The translations under genes were made by a program, and so were the position numbers. From JAAYCI01 sp031551695 (GTDB taxonomy: Bacteria > Bacillota > Clostridia > Oscillospirales > Ruminococcaceae), in assembly GCA_031551695.1 (NCBI GenBank), contig JAVBNG010000012.1, positions 1-64,000 on the forward strand: a stretch of 64,000 nt of DNA. Direction: 5' to 3'. The notes beneath the pieces were generated by a model. It did no database searches. It had not been told where the DNA came from and was given only the letters and a program-made list of their open reading frames with translations. Numbering within the stretch: the first letter of the stretch is position 1; every line of letters starts with the position of its first letter. Positions 42,056-50,588 of this stretch are shown in pieces.

Positions 42056-42601
42056 ATGTCGAGAATTGGAAGAAAACACATCGTCATACCGCAGGGTGTG
42101 GACGTGAAGATCGAAGAGAACGGCCACATTTCTGTGAAAGGCCCCAAGGGTACGCTTGATTCCACCGTCCATCCCATGATGAAAGCAGAGATCAAGGATG
42201 GCGAGATAGTCGTTACCCGGCCGAACGACGGAAAAGAGGCGCGCAGCCTGCACGGCCTCACCCGCACCCTCATCAACAACATGGTGGTAGGCGTGTCGGA
42301 AGGCTTCAAGAAAGAGCTTGAGATCGTGGGCATCGGCTACCGCGCGGCAAAGCAAGGCAATGACCTTGTGATGAACCTTGGGTATTCGCACCAGGTGATT
42401 ATGCCGGAAGAAAACGGCATCACCATCGACGTGCCGGAACCCACAAAAATCGTTGTGAACGGTATCGACAAGCAGGCCGTTGGCCAGTTTGCCGCCGAGA
42501 TAAGGGAAAAACGCCCGCCCGAGCCGTATAAGGGCAAGGGAATCCGCTACGCCGGTGAGTTTGTTGCCCGCAAAGAGGGCAAAGCCGGCAAGGGCGCGTA
42601 A
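42056..42601 (+). CDS. rplF: 50S ribosomal protein L6
   Basis: 181 residues, near the factor-binding site. SRIGRKHIVIPQGVDVKIE, GPKGTLDSTVHP, LELEIVGIGYRAA-type strand and KPPEPYKGKGIRY-like loop (here RPPEPYKGKGIRYAGE). Start ATG 42056 after AAAGGGGC. Confidence 0.97.
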   Translation: MSRIGRKHIVIPQGVDVKIEENGHISVKGPKGTLDSTVHPMMKAEIKDGEIVVTRPNDGKEARSLHGLTRTLINNMVVGVSEGFKKELEIVGIGYRAAKQGNDLVMNLGYSHQVIMPEENGITIDVPEPTKIVVNGIDKQAVGQFAAEIREKRPPEPYKGKGIRYAGEFVARKEGKAGKGA

Positions 42602-42619
42602 AGGGAGGACATGTGAAAA

Positions 42620-42979
42620 ATGGTCATTAAAAAGGACAAAAATATTGCACGGCAGCGGCGCCACCGCCGTGTGCGCGGCAAAATCTCCGGCACGGCCGAG
42701 CGCCCGCGCCTCAATGTCTTCCGCTCTGCAAAGCATATCTACGCACAGATCATCGACGATGTTTCCGGCAAGACGCTGGCCGCCGCCTCCACGAAGGACA
42801 AAGATTTTAGCGGCAACGGCGGCAACGCCGAAGCGGCCAAGGCAGTGGGCAAAGCCATTGCCAAGAAGGCATCCGACGCCGGCATTAAAACAGTGGTGTT
42901 TGACCGCGGCGGATATGTGTACCACGGCCGCGTGAAAGCGCTCGCCGATGGCGCCCGCGAGGGCGGCTTAGAGCTTTAA
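42620..42979 (+). CDS. rplR: 50S ribosomal protein L18
   Basis: 119 residues; 5S rRNA binder with L5. RQRRHRRVRGKISGTAERPR, SAKHIYAQIIDDVSGKTLA and FDRGGYVYHGRVKALADGAR. GGGAGGAC lies upstream of ATG 42620. Confidence 0.97.
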   Translation: MVIKKDKNIARQRRHRRVRGKISGTAERPRLNVFRSAKHIYAQIIDDVSGKTLAAASTKDKDFSGNGGNAEAAKAVGKAIAKKASDAGIKTVVFDRGGYVYHGRVKALADGAREGGLEL

Positions 42980-42990
42980 GGGAGGTAAGC

Positions 42991-43494
42991 ATGGAATTTA
43001 TCGATGGCAGCACACTTGATTTGCAAGAGACAGTCGTGCATATAAACCGCGTTTCCAAAACCGTGAAGGGCGGCCGTATTTTCAAGTTTTCGGCCCTTGT
43101 AGTGGTTGGCGACGGCGCGGGTATCGTTGGCTTTGGCCTTGGCAAGGCGGGCGAAGTGCCCGAGGCCATTCGCAAAGGCATTGAAGACGCGAAGAAAAAC
43201 CTGCACCGCATCAACATGCGCGGCACCACCATCCCGCATGAGACGGTGGGCGCCTTTGGCGCGGGACGTGTGCTTTTGCGCCCGGCCGCGCCCGGCACAG
43301 GCGTTATCGCGGGCGGCCCGGTGCGCGCGGTGGTGGAAGCCGCGGGCATCAAGGACATCCGCACCAAGTGCATCCGTTCCAATAACCCCATCAACGTGGT
43401 GACAGCCACAATGAACGGCCTCACGGGCCTTGCCAGCGCGGAAAGCGTAGCAAAAAAGCGCGGCAAGACTGTGAAAGAAATCTTCACAGCTTAG
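42991..43494 (+). CDS. rpsE: 30S ribosomal protein S5
   Basis: 167 residues; decoding fidelity and mRNA helicase region. VVHINRVSKTVKGGRIFKFS, VVGDGAGIVGFGLGKAGEVP and PGTGVIAGGPVRAVVEAAG. GGGAGGTAAGC precedes the ATG; rpmD follows after 12 nt. Confidence 0.98.
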   Translation: MEFIDGSTLDLQETVVHINRVSKTVKGGRIFKFSALVVVGDGAGIVGFGLGKAGEVPEAIRKGIEDAKKNLHRINMRGTTIPHETVGAFGAGRVLLRPAAPGTGVIAGGPVRAVVEAAGIKDIRTKCIRSNNPINVVTATMNGLTGLASAESVAKKRGKTVKEIFTA

Positions 43495-43506
43495 GAGGAA
43501 ACCACC

Positions 43507-44049
43507 ATGGCAGAAGAAAAAAAGACGCCGGCCACGGAGGAAACTGCCTCCAAGAAACCGGCTGCGGAGAAGAAGGACGCCCCGGCCAAAAAGCCGGCCG
43601 CGAAGGCTGATGCCGCCAAGGCGGAGAAGGCCCCGGCAAAGAAGCCCGTTGCCGCGAAGGCGGAGAAAGCCCCGGCGAAGAAACCCGCCGCCAAAGCCGA
43701 AGCAGCCCCGAAGGCAGAGAAGGCCCCGGCCAAAAAGCCGGCCGCGAAGGCCGAAGCGGCCGCCAAGGCTGCAAAGCCGGAAGCCGACAAGCCCGCCGCA
43801 AAGAAAGAAGCCAAAAGCGGCGCCACGGTTACGCTGGCAGCGCCGAAAAAAGAAACCAAAAAAGAGGAAGCAGGCAAGCTGAAGGTGAAGCTGGCCCGTG
43901 CGCTTTCGGGCCGCACCGGCAAGCAACGCGCCATCGCCGCCAGCCTGGGCCTCAGGAAAGCCGGCGACATCAGCATCCAGCCGGACAACGACGCCACCAA
44001 GGGGAAGATTGCAAAGATATCGTTCCTGCTTGACGTGAGCAAGACTTAA
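43507..44049 (+). CDS. rpmD: 50S ribosomal protein L30 with long Lys/Ala/Pro-rich N-terminal extension
   Basis: 180 residues, against about 60 for normal L30. The C-terminal 57 residues (124-180) are the L30 fold: LKVKLARALSGRTGKQRAIA, SLGLRKAGD and KGKIAKISFLLDV. The first 123 are a low-complexity basic region built on imperfect repeats of AEKAPAKKPAAK, like histone H1 or AlgP tails. ATG 43507 has TTAGGAGGAAAC before it, and no internal Shine-Dalgarno precedes the L30 core, so the long form is probably real. It would be disordered and positively charged on the ribosome surface or bind other nucleic acid. Confidence 0.93.
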   Translation: MAEEKKTPATEETASKKPAAEKKDAPAKKPAAKADAAKAEKAPAKKPVAAKAEKAPAKKPAAKAEAAPKAEKAPAKKPAAKAEAAAKAAKPEADKPAAKKEAKSGATVTLAAPKKETKKEEAGKLKVKLARALSGRTGKQRAIAASLGLRKAGDISIQPDNDATKGKIAKISFLLDVSKT

Positions 44050-44063
44050 GGGAGGCGGACAAG

Positions 44064-44501
44064 GTGCAACTTCATGATGTAAGCCCGGCCCCGGGTTCCA
44101 ACACGCCGGCCAAGCGCAAAGGCCGCGGCCACGCCAGTGGCAACGGCAAAACCGCCGGCTACGGCCACAAGGGCCAGAAAGCCCGCTCCGGTTCGAAGAA
44201 AGGCGGGTTTGAAGGCGGCCAGATGCCTTTGCAGCGCCGTTTGCCGAAGCGCGGATTCAAGAATATTTTCGCCACACACCATGCCATTGTGAAAACGGGC
44301 GACCTCAACGTGTTTGAGGCCGGCAGTGTGGTGGACGCAAAAGCCCTCATTGAAAAGGGTATCATCAAAAAGCCTTTGGACGGCGTGAAGCTTCTGGACG
44401 GGGGCGATCTCGACAAGGCCCTCACGGTCCAGATGGCAGCTTTCTCCGCCGCCGCCAAAGAAAAAGTGGAAAAGGCGGGCGGGAAGGCTGAGGTGATTTG
44501 A
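44064..44501 (+). CDS. rplO: 50S ribosomal protein L15
   Basis: 145 residues, late-assembly 50S protein. GSNTPAKRKGRGHASGNGKT, GHKGQKARSGSKKGGFEGGQ and LPKRGFKNIF are standard. GTG 44064 follows GGGAGGCGG. The secY TTG start comes 1 nt after the stop. Confidence 0.96.
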   Translation: MQLHDVSPAPGSNTPAKRKGRGHASGNGKTAGYGHKGQKARSGSKKGGFEGGQMPLQRRLPKRGFKNIFATHHAIVKTGDLNVFEAGSVVDAKALIEKGIIKKPLDGVKLLDGGDLDKALTVQMAAFSAAAKEKVEKAGGKAEVI

Positions 44502-44502
44502 T

Positions 44503-45819
44503 TTGTTCGAGACATTTCGCAATGCTTGGAAAATCGAAGACCTTCGCAAGAAGATCCTCTACACGCTTCTCATCCTCATCATCTTCCGGCTCGGCATTGC
44601 CATTCCCGTGCCGTTCATGCACCCGGGCGCAATGAAGGACCTCATCAACCAGAACGCCGGCGACATTTTGAGCTTCGTCGATTTCATGACCGGCGGCGCG
44701 TTCTCGTCCGGCTCCCTGTTTGCGCTTGGCGTGCAGCCGTACATCAACGCGTCCATCATTATGACGCTGTTGGCGGTTGCCATTCCGTACCTCGACCGCC
44801 TGCGCAAAGAAGGACCGGAAGGCCAAAAGAAGTTCAACCGCATCAGCCGCTATGTCGGCGCGGGCCTTGGCCTGATGATGGGCATCGGGTACTACTTCAT
44901 GGTGCGCAGCAGTTTGGGCCTTGAATACGGCGCGGGCAGCCCCGTGGGCGCGCAAATTTTCACCGCGGCCGTCATTGTATTAACTTACGTTGCCGGCGGC
45001 GTGCTGCTGATGTGGATGGGCGAACAAATTGACGCGAAAGGCATTGGCAACGGCATCTCCATCCTCATTTTTGCGGGCATCATCTCCCGGTGGAGCGGCC
45101 TGTTCGATACTGTTCGCGGATATCTGGACCAGGCGAAAGCCGGCAAGCCTTCCATTTACATCTGGCTTCCCGTCATTGTGGTGCTGGCTGTTGCGGCCGT
45201 GGTGGCCGTCATCATCCTGAACGGCGCCGAGCGCCGCATTCCGGTACAGTACGCCAAAAAAGTGGTGGGCCGCAAGATGTACGGCGGCCAGGCAAGCCAC
45301 ATCCCCATCAAGGTGAACATGTCCGGCGTGATGCCCATCATTTTCGCTTCGGCGCTCACCAGCCTGCCGGCGACGCTGCTGCGGCTGATTCCCGGCATTG
45401 CGAACAATACCGAGTCTTTCTGGTATAAGTTTCTCAATGCTTTTTCCTTCAGCGGTTGGATGTACGCGGTCATTTATACCATCCTGATCATCGCGTTCAA
45501 CTACTTTTACGTGGCCATCACCTATAACCCGCTGGAGATCGCGAACAACCTGAAGAAAAACAACGGCGCCATCCCCGGCATCCGCCCGGGCAAGCCCACC
45601 AGCGATTTCATCGCGCGCGTCATTGGCAAGATCACCCTCATCGGGGCCATTTTCCTGGTGTTTGTGGCGGTCGGGCCCATCGTGCTGGGCAATATCTCCG
45701 GCGTCAATATCCAACTGGGCGGTACCTCGCTGCTCATCGTGGTCGGCGTTGCGCTCGATACGTCGCGCAGCCTTGAAAGCTTCATGCTGATGCGCCACCA
45801 CAAGGGTTTCCTCGAGTAA
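44503..45819 (+). CDS. secY: Preprotein translocase subunit SecY
   Basis: 438-residue channel subunit of the Sec translocon, ten membrane helices. FRNAWKIEDLRKKILYTLLI start, plug-region GGAFSSGSLFALGVQPYINA, and the cytoplasmic loop GIRPGKPTSDFIARVIGKIT. TTG 44503 initiates; Shine-Dalgarno-like GAGG sits in the end of rplO. Normal place in the spc operon. Confidence 0.97.
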   Translation: MFETFRNAWKIEDLRKKILYTLLILIIFRLGIAIPVPFMHPGAMKDLINQNAGDILSFVDFMTGGAFSSGSLFALGVQPYINASIIMTLLAVAIPYLDRLRKEGPEGQKKFNRISRYVGAGLGLMMGIGYYFMVRSSLGLEYGAGSPVGAQIFTAAVIVLTYVAGGVLLMWMGEQIDAKGIGNGISILIFAGIISRWSGLFDTVRGYLDQAKAGKPSIYIWLPVIVVLAVAAVVAVIILNGAERRIPVQYAKKVVGRKMYGGQASHIPIKVNMSGVMPIIFASALTSLPATLLRLIPGIANNTESFWYKFLNAFSFSGWMYAVIYTILIIAFNYFYVAITYNPLEIANNLKKNNGAIPGIRPGKPTSDFIARVIGKITLIGAIFLVFVAVGPIVLGNISGVNIQLGGTSLLIVVGVALDTSRSLESFMLMRHHKGFLE

Positions 45820-45856
45820 TTGAAGCCGCTTTCCAATGCGAGGCAAGGAGCATGCA

Positions 45857-46495
45857 ATGAAAATCATCCTTTTGGGCCCGCCGGGCGCCGGCAAAGGCAC
45901 GCAGGCCGAGTTCATCACAGAGCGCTACGGCATCCCCGCGCTCTCCACGGGCAACATCCTGCGCGAAGCCGTGAAAAACGGCACACCCACGGGCCTTGAC
46001 GCAAAGAAATACATGGATGCGGGCGCCCTTGTGCCCGACGACGTGATCATCCGCGTCATTACCGAGCGCATGCAGGCCCCGGACGCGCAAAAAGGCTTTA
46101 TCCTGGACGGCGTGCCCCGCACGGTGCCCCAGGCCGAGGCGCTGGACGCGAACGGCGTGAAGCTGGACGCGGTGCTGAACCTGGAAGTGGACGACGCGGC
46201 CGTTGTGAAGCGGCTGTCCGGCCGGCGCGTGTGCGAGGTCTGCGGTGCGTCCTACCACGTGGACAACCACCCCCCGAAGGTGGACGGCGTGTGCGATTTG
46301 GACGGCGGCAAGCTGGTCATCCGCACGGATGACGCGCCCGAGACGGTGCAGGCGAGGTTGGACACCTACCACGCCCAAACCGAGCCGCTCATCGGCTTCT
46401 ACCGGGCGAAGGGCATTTTGCACGACATCGACTCGAACGGCACCATCGACAAGACTAACGCCGAGGTGCGGCAGATTTTGGAGGCATTCGATTGA
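45857..46495 (+). CDS. adk: Adenylate kinase (zinc LID type)
   Basis: 212 residues; interconverts ATP+AMP and 2 ADP. P-loop GPPGAGKGTQ at 7-16, the AMP site LSTGNILREA and the FILDGVPRT strand. The LID holds Cys126, Cys129, Cys146 and Asp149, the Gram-positive zinc site. ATG 45857 after CAAGGAG is preferred to an earlier in-frame ATG. Stop overlaps the map start. Confidence 0.97.
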   Translation: MKIILLGPPGAGKGTQAEFITERYGIPALSTGNILREAVKNGTPTGLDAKKYMDAGALVPDDVIIRVITERMQAPDAQKGFILDGVPRTVPQAEALDANGVKLDAVLNLEVDDAAVVKRLSGRRVCEVCGASYHVDNHPPKVDGVCDLDGGKLVIRTDDAPETVQARLDTYHAQTEPLIGFYRAKGILHDIDSNGTIDKTNAEVRQILEAFD

Positions 46496-47250
46496 TTCCG
46501 GTAAAAACGGCCGGCGAAATCGACAAGATGCGGCGCGCGTGCGAAATTTCAGCGGGCGCGCTGGCGGCGGCGGGAGAATGCGTAAAGCCCGGTGCCACCA
46601 CACAGGACATCGACAACGCCGTGTATGCGTACATTACGCAGCACGGGGCCAAGCCGAACTTCAAAGGCTACAACGGCTTTCCCGCTTCGGCCTGTGTGTC
46701 CCTGAACGACACGGTCATCCACGGCATCCCCTGTGCAAAAGAGGTGCTGAAGGAGGGCGACATCGTCTCGGTGGACACCGGCGCCATGCTGGACGGCTGG
46801 CATGGAGACAACGCGTTCACCTTTACCTGCGGCACCGTTACACCGGAGGCGCAGAAGCTGCTGGAGGTGACGCAGGCCTCGCTCTACAAGGCCATTGAAC
46901 AGGCCGTGGCGGGAGGCCGTGTGGGCGACATCAGCCACGCCGTGCAAAGCTATGTGGAGGCCGAAGGGTTTTCGGTGGTGCGGGCATATGTGGGCCACGG
47001 CGTGGGCCGTGCCCTGCACGAAGCGCCGGAAGTGCCGAACTTCGGCAGCGCCGGCCACGGGCCAAGGCTCGTGCCCGGCATGGTGCTGGCCATTGAGCCG
47101 ATGATCAACGAAAAAGGCTACGACGTCCGCGTTTTGGGCGACGGCTGGACCGTGAAAACCACGGACGGCGGCCTTTCCGCCCATTTCGAGCACACGGTGC
47201 TTATCACAAAAGCCGCGCCGGTCATATTGACCAGCCGGCCCGGAGGATGA
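46492..47250 (+). CDS. map: Type I methionine aminopeptidase
   Basis: 252 residues; removes N-terminal Met cotranslationally. KTAGEIDKMRRACEIS start, SVDTGAMLDGWHGDNAFTF with the first metal Asp, YVGHGVGRALHEAPEVPN and LAIEPMI with metal-binding His and Glu. The start is a TTG (46492) overlapping the adk TGA. Confidence 0.96.
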   Translation: MIPVKTAGEIDKMRRACEISAGALAAAGECVKPGATTQDIDNAVYAYITQHGAKPNFKGYNGFPASACVSLNDTVIHGIPCAKEVLKEGDIVSVDTGAMLDGWHGDNAFTFTCGTVTPEAQKLLEVTQASLYKAIEQAVAGGRVGDISHAVQSYVEAEGFSVVRAYVGHGVGRALHEAPEVPNFGSAGHGPRLVPGMVLAIEPMINEKGYDVRVLGDGWTVKTTDGGLSAHFEHTVLITKAAPVILTSRPGG

Positions 47251-47254
47251 GGCG

Positions 47255-47539
47255 ATGGAGCTCAAAACCGGGCAGGTGGTGCAAAGCCGCCAGGGCCGCG
47301 ACGTGAACCACATGTACGTGATCGTATCCATACAAGAAGAGCGCCTCTTTCTGGCGGACGGATGCAAAAGGACGCTCGCAAAGCCCAAGTTCAAAAACAT
47401 CCGCCATGTGAACGCCACCGGCACGGTGCTGGCTGACAGCGAAGCCGCCACCGACGAAGGCGTCAAAAAGGCTTTGGCCGAATGGCAAACCAAACGGAAG
47501 CCAAGCGAGGAGGGTAGGAGTTGTCTAGAGAAGATGTAA
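47255..47539 (+). CDS. KOW-domain RNA-binding protein (L14e-like)
   Basis: 94-residue protein: LKTGQVVQSRQGRDVNHMYV is a KOW-type segment also seen in archaeal and eukaryotic L14e, followed by LFLADGCKRTLAKPKFKNIR. Genes of this type occur between map and infA in many Clostridia; their place on the ribosome is not established. The C-terminus overlaps infA by 19 nt. A ribosome-associated or rRNA-binding role is inferred from context. Confidence 0.85.
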   Translation: MELKTGQVVQSRQGRDVNHMYVIVSIQEERLFLADGCKRTLAKPKFKNIRHVNATGTVLADSEAATDEGVKKALAEWQTKRKPSEEGRSCLEKM

Positions 47540-47739
47540 TTGAGGTGGAAGGCGTAGTCGTAGAGGCAATGCCGAACGCCATGTTCAAGGTGGAGCTTGA
47601 AAACGGGCACCAGTTGCTGGCGCACATTTCAGGCAAGCTCAGGATGAACTTCATCCGAATCCTTCCCGGAGACAAGGTGACGGTGGAAATGTCACCCTAC
47701 GATTTGACCAAAGGGCGCATCACATGGCGCTCGAAGTGA
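47521..47739 (+). CDS. infA: Translation initiation factor IF-1
   Basis: 72 residues, OB fold occupying the 30S A site. REDVIEVEGVVVEAMPNAMF, LENGHQLLAHISGKLRMNFI and PGDKVTVEMSPYDL are canonical. TTG 47521 lies within the KOW gene, with GAGGGTAGGAG upstream. Confidence 0.97.
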   Translation: MSREDVIEVEGVVVEAMPNAMFKVELENGHQLLAHISGKLRMNFIRILPGDKVTVEMSPYDLTKGRITWRSK

Positions 47740-47793
47740 TGGGCAGTTCCAAAGCGAGCCCAATGCAAACCGCCTGAAAGGAGGCTTTTAACT

Positions 47794-47907
47794 ATGAAGG
47801 TGAAACCCTCGGTGAAACCGATGTGCGAAAAGTGCAAGGTGATCAAGCGCAAAGGCAGGGTGATGGTTATCTGCCAGAACCCGAAGCATAAACAGCGCCA
47901 GGGCTAA
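47794..47907 (+). CDS. rpmJ: 50S ribosomal protein L36
   Basis: 37 residues: MKVKPSVKPMCEKCKVIKRK then GRVMVICQNPKHKQRQG. Zinc ligands Cys11, Cys14, Cys27 and His32 mark the C+ form. ATG 47794 follows AAAGGAGGC. Short, but an exact family match in its normal place between infA and rpsM. Confidence 0.97.
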   Translation: MKVKPSVKPMCEKCKVIKRKGRVMVICQNPKHKQRQG

Positions 47908-47960
47908 GCCCGGCAATCATAAACCGTATGTTTACAGAATTTTCGGAGGTGTAACAAACT

Positions 47961-48329
47961 ATGGCACGTATTGCCGGAATTGACCTGCCGCGCGAAAAAC
48001 GTGTGGAAGTGGGCCTGACGTATATCTTTGGCATCGGGCAAACCACAGCCAACAAAATCATTGCGGCCACGGGCATTAACCCCGACACCCGCGTGAAAGA
48101 CCTTACCCAGGACGAAGAGGGCAAGATCCGCGAATATATTGAGCAGAACCTCAATGTTGAGGGCGATTTGCGACGCAACACCGCACTTGACATCAAGCGC
48201 CTGACGGAGATTCAATGTTACCGCGGCGTGCGCCACCGCAAAGGGCTGCCTGTGCGCGGCCAGCGTACCAAAACCAACGCCCGCACCCGCAAGGGACCGA
48301 AGCGCACCGTGGCGAACAAGAAGAAGTAA
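47961..48329 (+). CDS. rpsM: 30S ribosomal protein S13
   Basis: 122 residues of the 30S head. ARIAGIDLPREKRVEVGLTY, YGIG-type loop here FGIGQTTANKI, and RHRKGLPVRGQRTKTNARTR. The basic end GPKRTVANKKK is standard. CGGAGGTG precedes ATG 47961. Confidence 0.98.
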   Translation: MARIAGIDLPREKRVEVGLTYIFGIGQTTANKIIAATGINPDTRVKDLTQDEEGKIREYIEQNLNVEGDLRRNTALDIKRLTEIQCYRGVRHRKGLPVRGQRTKTNARTRKGPKRTVANKKK

Positions 48330-48343
48330 CCGAGGAGGAACAC

Positions 48344-48748
48344 ATGGCAACAAAAGCAACCGCCAAAAAGGGCGCGCGCACCAAACGCCGCGAGCGCAAG
48401 AACATAGAGCGCGGCGCCGCGCACATCCAAAGCACATTTAACAACACCATTGTCACCATTACAGACGTGAAGGGCAACGCCATCAGCTGGGCCTCCTCGG
48501 GCGGCCTCGGCTTCCGTGGCTCGCGCAAAAGTACGCCTTTCGCCGCGCAAACTGCCGCCGAGGTGGCCGCCAAAGCCGCCATGGAGCACGGCATGAAAAC
48601 GGTGGAAGTGTACGTGAAAGGGCCGGGAGGCGGCCGTGAAGCGGCGATTCGCGCCTTGCAGGCCACGGGCCTTGAAGTGAACATGATCAAGGACGTGACC
48701 CCCGTGCCACACAACGGCTGCCGCCCGCCAAAGCGCCGCCGCATTTAA
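48344..48748 (+). CDS. rpsK: 30S ribosomal protein S11
   Basis: 134 residues, platform protein. HIQSTFNNTIVTITDVKGNA, WASSGGLGFRGSRKSTPFAA and the C-terminal DVTPVPHNGCRPPKRRRI. ATG 48344 follows GAGGAGGAAC. The frame is open upstream through rpsM, but that part is not coding. Confidence 0.97.
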   Translation: MATKATAKKGARTKRRERKNIERGAAHIQSTFNNTIVTITDVKGNAISWASSGGLGFRGSRKSTPFAAQTAAEVAAKAAMEHGMKTVEVYVKGPGGGREAAIRALQATGLEVNMIKDVTPVPHNGCRPPKRRRI

Positions 48749-48774
48749 TTAGAAGTTACGGAAGGAGACTATAC

Positions 48775-49401
48775 ATGGCAAGATATACAGGCGCTGTTTG
48801 CCGGCTTTGCCGCCGCGAAAACCAAAAATTATTCCTGAAGGGCGACCGCTGCTACTCGGAAAAATGCGCAATGAACCGCCGCGCGTTTGTGCCGGGCCAG
48901 CACGGCCAAACCCAGATGCGCCGCAAAACTTCGGAATACGGCTTGCAGCTGCGCGCAAAGCAAAAGGCCAAGCGCTACTATGGCGTGCTGGAAAGCCAGT
49001 TTGCCCATTATTTTGAAATTGCCGAGCGCAAAACCGGCATCACCGGCGAAAACCTGCTGCGTCTTTTGGAGTGCCGCCTCGATAACGTGGTGTATCGCGC
49101 GGGTTTCGCCATGAGCCGCAAAGAGGCGCGCCAGCTTGTTTTGCACCGCCACTTTAAAGTGAACGGCAAAATTGTGGACATCGCGTCCTTCCAGGTGAAG
49201 GAAGGCGACAGCGTGTCCGTGAAAAAGACGGATTGCGTCAAAATACAAGAGAGCGTGGAGAAAAACTCCGCCCGCCCCGCGCCCGCGTGGCTCTCGAAAG
49301 ATACCGAGAAAATGAGTGCTACCGTGTCGAAGCTGCCCGACCGTGAGGACATCGATTTCGACATCGAAGAGCATCTCATCGTCGAATTGTATTCAAAATA
49401 A
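48775..49401 (+). CDS. rpsD: 30S ribosomal protein S4, zinc (C+) type
   Basis: 208 residues; primary 16S rRNA binder and proofreading element. An N-terminal zinc site is at Cys9, Cys12, Cys26 and Cys31. The S4 RNA-binding domain has RLDNVVYRAGFAMSRKEARQ and VLHRHFKVNGKIVDIAS. An older-type S4 that requires zinc, consistent with the zinc forms of S14 and L36 here. Confidence 0.97.
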   Translation: MARYTGAVCRLCRRENQKLFLKGDRCYSEKCAMNRRAFVPGQHGQTQMRRKTSEYGLQLRAKQKAKRYYGVLESQFAHYFEIAERKTGITGENLLRLLECRLDNVVYRAGFAMSRKEARQLVLHRHFKVNGKIVDIASFQVKEGDSVSVKKTDCVKIQESVEKNSARPAPAWLSKDTEKMSATVSKLPDREDIDFDIEEHLIVELYSK

Positions 49402-49419
49402 CCCGTCCGGTGCGTTGTG

Positions 49420-49446
49420 CGCAAGCGGGCGTATACACCGCTTGCG
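49420..49446 (+). promoter_or_regulatory. Hairpin between rpsD and rpoA
   Basis: CGCAAGCGG (49420-49428) pairs perfectly with CCGCTTGCG (49438-49446), followed by TATT. It lies in the 102-nt rpsD-rpoA spacer and could slow read-through or stabilise mRNA ends. Too little U for a strong terminator. Confidence 0.4.
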
Positions 49447-49503
49447 TATTATCTACAAATGGTGCAGGGCTCGTACGGCCCCGCATAAAATGGAGGGTTT
49501 TAT

Positions 49504-50457
49504 ATGATGGAAATCGAACGCCCGCGTATCGACACGGCGGAAATTTCGCCCGACGGACGCCACGGCGTGTTTATAGTGGAGCCGCTGGAGCGCGGCTTCG
49601 GCACGACCCTCGGCAACTCGCTTCGCCGTATTTTGCTGTCGTCGCTGCCGGGCGTGGCCGCCACCAGCATTAAAATTGACGGTGTGGTGCATGAGTTTAG
49701 CACCGTTGAGGGTGTGAAGGAAGACGTTACCGAAATTGTGCTGAACGTGAAGGGCATCAACGCGAAGCTGTATTCCGACATGCCGAAGGTGGTGCGCATC
49801 GACGCCACGGGCGAAACCGAGATCACGGCGGGGGATATTTCCCAGGATGCCGAGATCGAGATATTGAACCCGGACCACCACATCGCGTCCCTGGCCGAAA
49901 ACGGCCGCCTGATGATGGAACTGACTTTTGACAAGGGCCGTGGCTATGTGCCGGCGGACCGCAACAAGGCCTCCGCGGACGAATCGGGCCTTGGGGCCAT
50001 TCCGGTGGACAGCATTTACACCCCGGTGCACAAGGTGAACTACACCGTGGAAAACACCCGTGTGGGCCAGCTTTTGGACTATGACAAGCTTACCCTCGAA
50101 GTGTGGACCGACGGTACCCTCTCCGCGAAGGAGTCCGTCAGCCTCGCAGCGCGTATCCTCACCGAGCACCTGAATTTGTTCATCAACCTCTCCGAGGACG
50201 CCCTGGACGCCGAGATCATGGTGGAAAAGGACGACAAGAGCAAGGAAAAAGCCCTTGAGATGACCATTGAGGAGCTGGACCTCTCCGTGCGCAGCTTCAA
50301 CTGCCTGAAGCGCGCGGGCATCAACACCGTGGAAGATTTGGTGAGCAAGACGGAAGAGGAAATGATGAAGGTGCGCAACCTCGGCCGCAAAAGCCTTGAG
50401 GAAGTGATTGAAAAGCTGCATTCCCTGGGCTTTTCGCTGGCGAACGAAGAAGAGTAA
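49504..50457 (+). CDS. rpoA: RNA polymerase subunit alpha
   Basis: 317 residues. The N-terminal domain (assembly) has FIVEPLERGFGTTLGNSLRR; the C-terminal domain has ELDLSVRSFNCLKRAGINTV and MMKVRNLGRKSLEEVIEKL, which contact UP elements and regulators. ATG 49504 follows TGGAGGG. The 155-nt gap to rplQ is exceptional for this operon. Confidence 0.98.
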   Translation: MMEIERPRIDTAEISPDGRHGVFIVEPLERGFGTTLGNSLRRILLSSLPGVAATSIKIDGVVHEFSTVEGVKEDVTEIVLNVKGINAKLYSDMPKVVRIDATGETEITAGDISQDAEIEILNPDHHIASLAENGRLMMELTFDKGRGYVPADRNKASADESGLGAIPVDSIYTPVHKVNYTVENTRVGQLLDYDKLTLEVWTDGTLSAKESVSLAARILTEHLNLFINLSEDALDAEIMVEKDDKSKEKALEMTIEELDLSVRSFNCLKRAGINTVEDLVSKTEEEMMKVRNLGRKSLEEVIEKLHSLGFSLANEEE

Positions 50458-50497
50458 CTACGAAACGGCTTTTGCAGCCGGTATGATCCAAAAAGTC

Positions 50498-50588
50498 GAT
50501 AAAAATGTCGAAGAGATTTTTATCAGAATTTTTGCATGAGACGTGCGGCGGCGAAGCCGCAGCCCCAAAAAAGTTCACTTTTTTGGGG
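50498..50588 (+). promoter_or_regulatory. Three consecutive hairpins between rpoA and rplQ
   Basis: Hairpin 1: GATAAAAAT/ATTTTTATC (50498-50524), followed by a T5 tract. Hairpin 2: GCGGC/GCCGC (50545-50560). Hairpin 3: CCCCAAAAAAGT pairs perfectly with ACTTTTTTGGGG (50563-50588). The rplQ Shine-Dalgarno follows directly. The set could terminate part of the transcription or protect an RNA end. Confidence 0.5.

Noticed and set aside
43564..43780. Short tandem repeats resembling a CRISPR array or VNTR
   Set aside because: They are imperfect codon-level repeats of a Lys/Ala/Pro-rich protein segment in frame with L30; repeats are not exact and there are no spacers.
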